NCBI GenBank assembly: GCA_021796055.1
Contig: JAJYOS010000058.1
Coordinates: 1 to 14,151 of the forward strand
Length of the DNA stretch: 14,151 bases
Source: Bacteroidota bacterium
GTDB lineage: Bacteria; Bacteroidota; Kryptoniia; Kryptoniales; JAKASW01
Reading direction: 5' to 3'
Shown: piece by piece, positions 14,125 through 14,151 of the stretch
Position numbering within the stretch: position 1 is the stretch's first letter
Layout of the letters: every line of letters starts with the position of its first letter
Made by a program: the position numbers and the translations under genes
The notes under the pieces: model-generated
What the model saw: only the letters and a program-made list of their open reading frames with translations
What the model was told of the DNA's origin: nothing
Database searches by the model: none

Positions 14125-14151
14125 CCCCGCATGGCGGGAAAGGACTGAGGA
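14121..14151 (+). other. Window edge: short inverted repeat and possible start of the next gene
   Basis: An ATG at 14121 overlaps the motB stop in the same ATGA layout used elsewhere here and stays open for the ten codons left. Within it, CCCGC at 14126-14130 and GCGGG at 14134-14138 form a five-pair hairpin with an ATG loop; no T-run follows, so it is not a standard terminator. The last six bases, TGAGGA, resemble a Shine-Dalgarno site, so the real next gene may instead begin just outside the window. These readings cannot be separated without more sequence. Confidence 0.3.

Overview
The window is one continuous, same-strand block of flagellar and motility genes from a diderm (Gram-negative-type) bacterium. 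The evidence for two membranes is a complete L-ring/P-ring set (FlgA, FlgH, FlgI). Base composition looks close to balanced, slightly G+C-rich. The gene style, and exported proteins with signal peptides ending in Phe/Tyr-Gly-Gln, would fit a flagellated member of the FCB group (Ignavibacteria-like), but this placement is a guess and no 16S or marker gene is present.

Layout, left to right, all on the + strand: (1) the 3' end of an unrecognised one-helix membrane protein; (2) a regulatory block of fliA (sigma-28), an HDOD protein with a C-terminal sigma-region-4-like domain, a second HDOD protein, and a soluble GAF sensor histidine kinase; (3) a membrane-anchored protein of unknown function with a C-terminal helix-turn-helix-like motif, recalling SwrB/DUF2802-type proteins of other flagellar clusters; (4) the rod and ring block flgF-flgG-flgA-flgH-flgI-flgJ; (5) the hook-filament junction block flgN-flgK-flgL, chaperone followed by its two expected clients; (6) the stator pair motA-motB. 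A further gene may start at the right edge.

Genes are packed very tightly. Several junctions are 4-base ATGA overlaps, motA/motB share one base, and the largest gap is 49 bases between flgF and flgG. No stretch over 50 bases is without a gene, and I see no tRNA, rRNA, insertion sequence, CRISPR array or convincing internal terminator. The whole window is most simply read as part of one long polycistronic unit.

The most unusual element is the first HDOD protein. Its last 70 or so residues align without gaps with region 4 of the FliA encoded immediately upstream (18 identities in 52 positions by hand count), but the side chains in the recognition helix are replaced. This looks like a sigma-domain mimic fused to a signalling domain next to the sigma factor it resembles. 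No flgM (anti-sigma-28) is seen at its frequent position beside flgN, so an alternative control circuit for FliA is a reasonable hypothesis. Other oddities are a FlgH whose lipobox-like motif has Thr instead of Cys, a FlgJ carrying an SLT-type lytic transglycosylase domain, and a histidine kinase without a response regulator in view.
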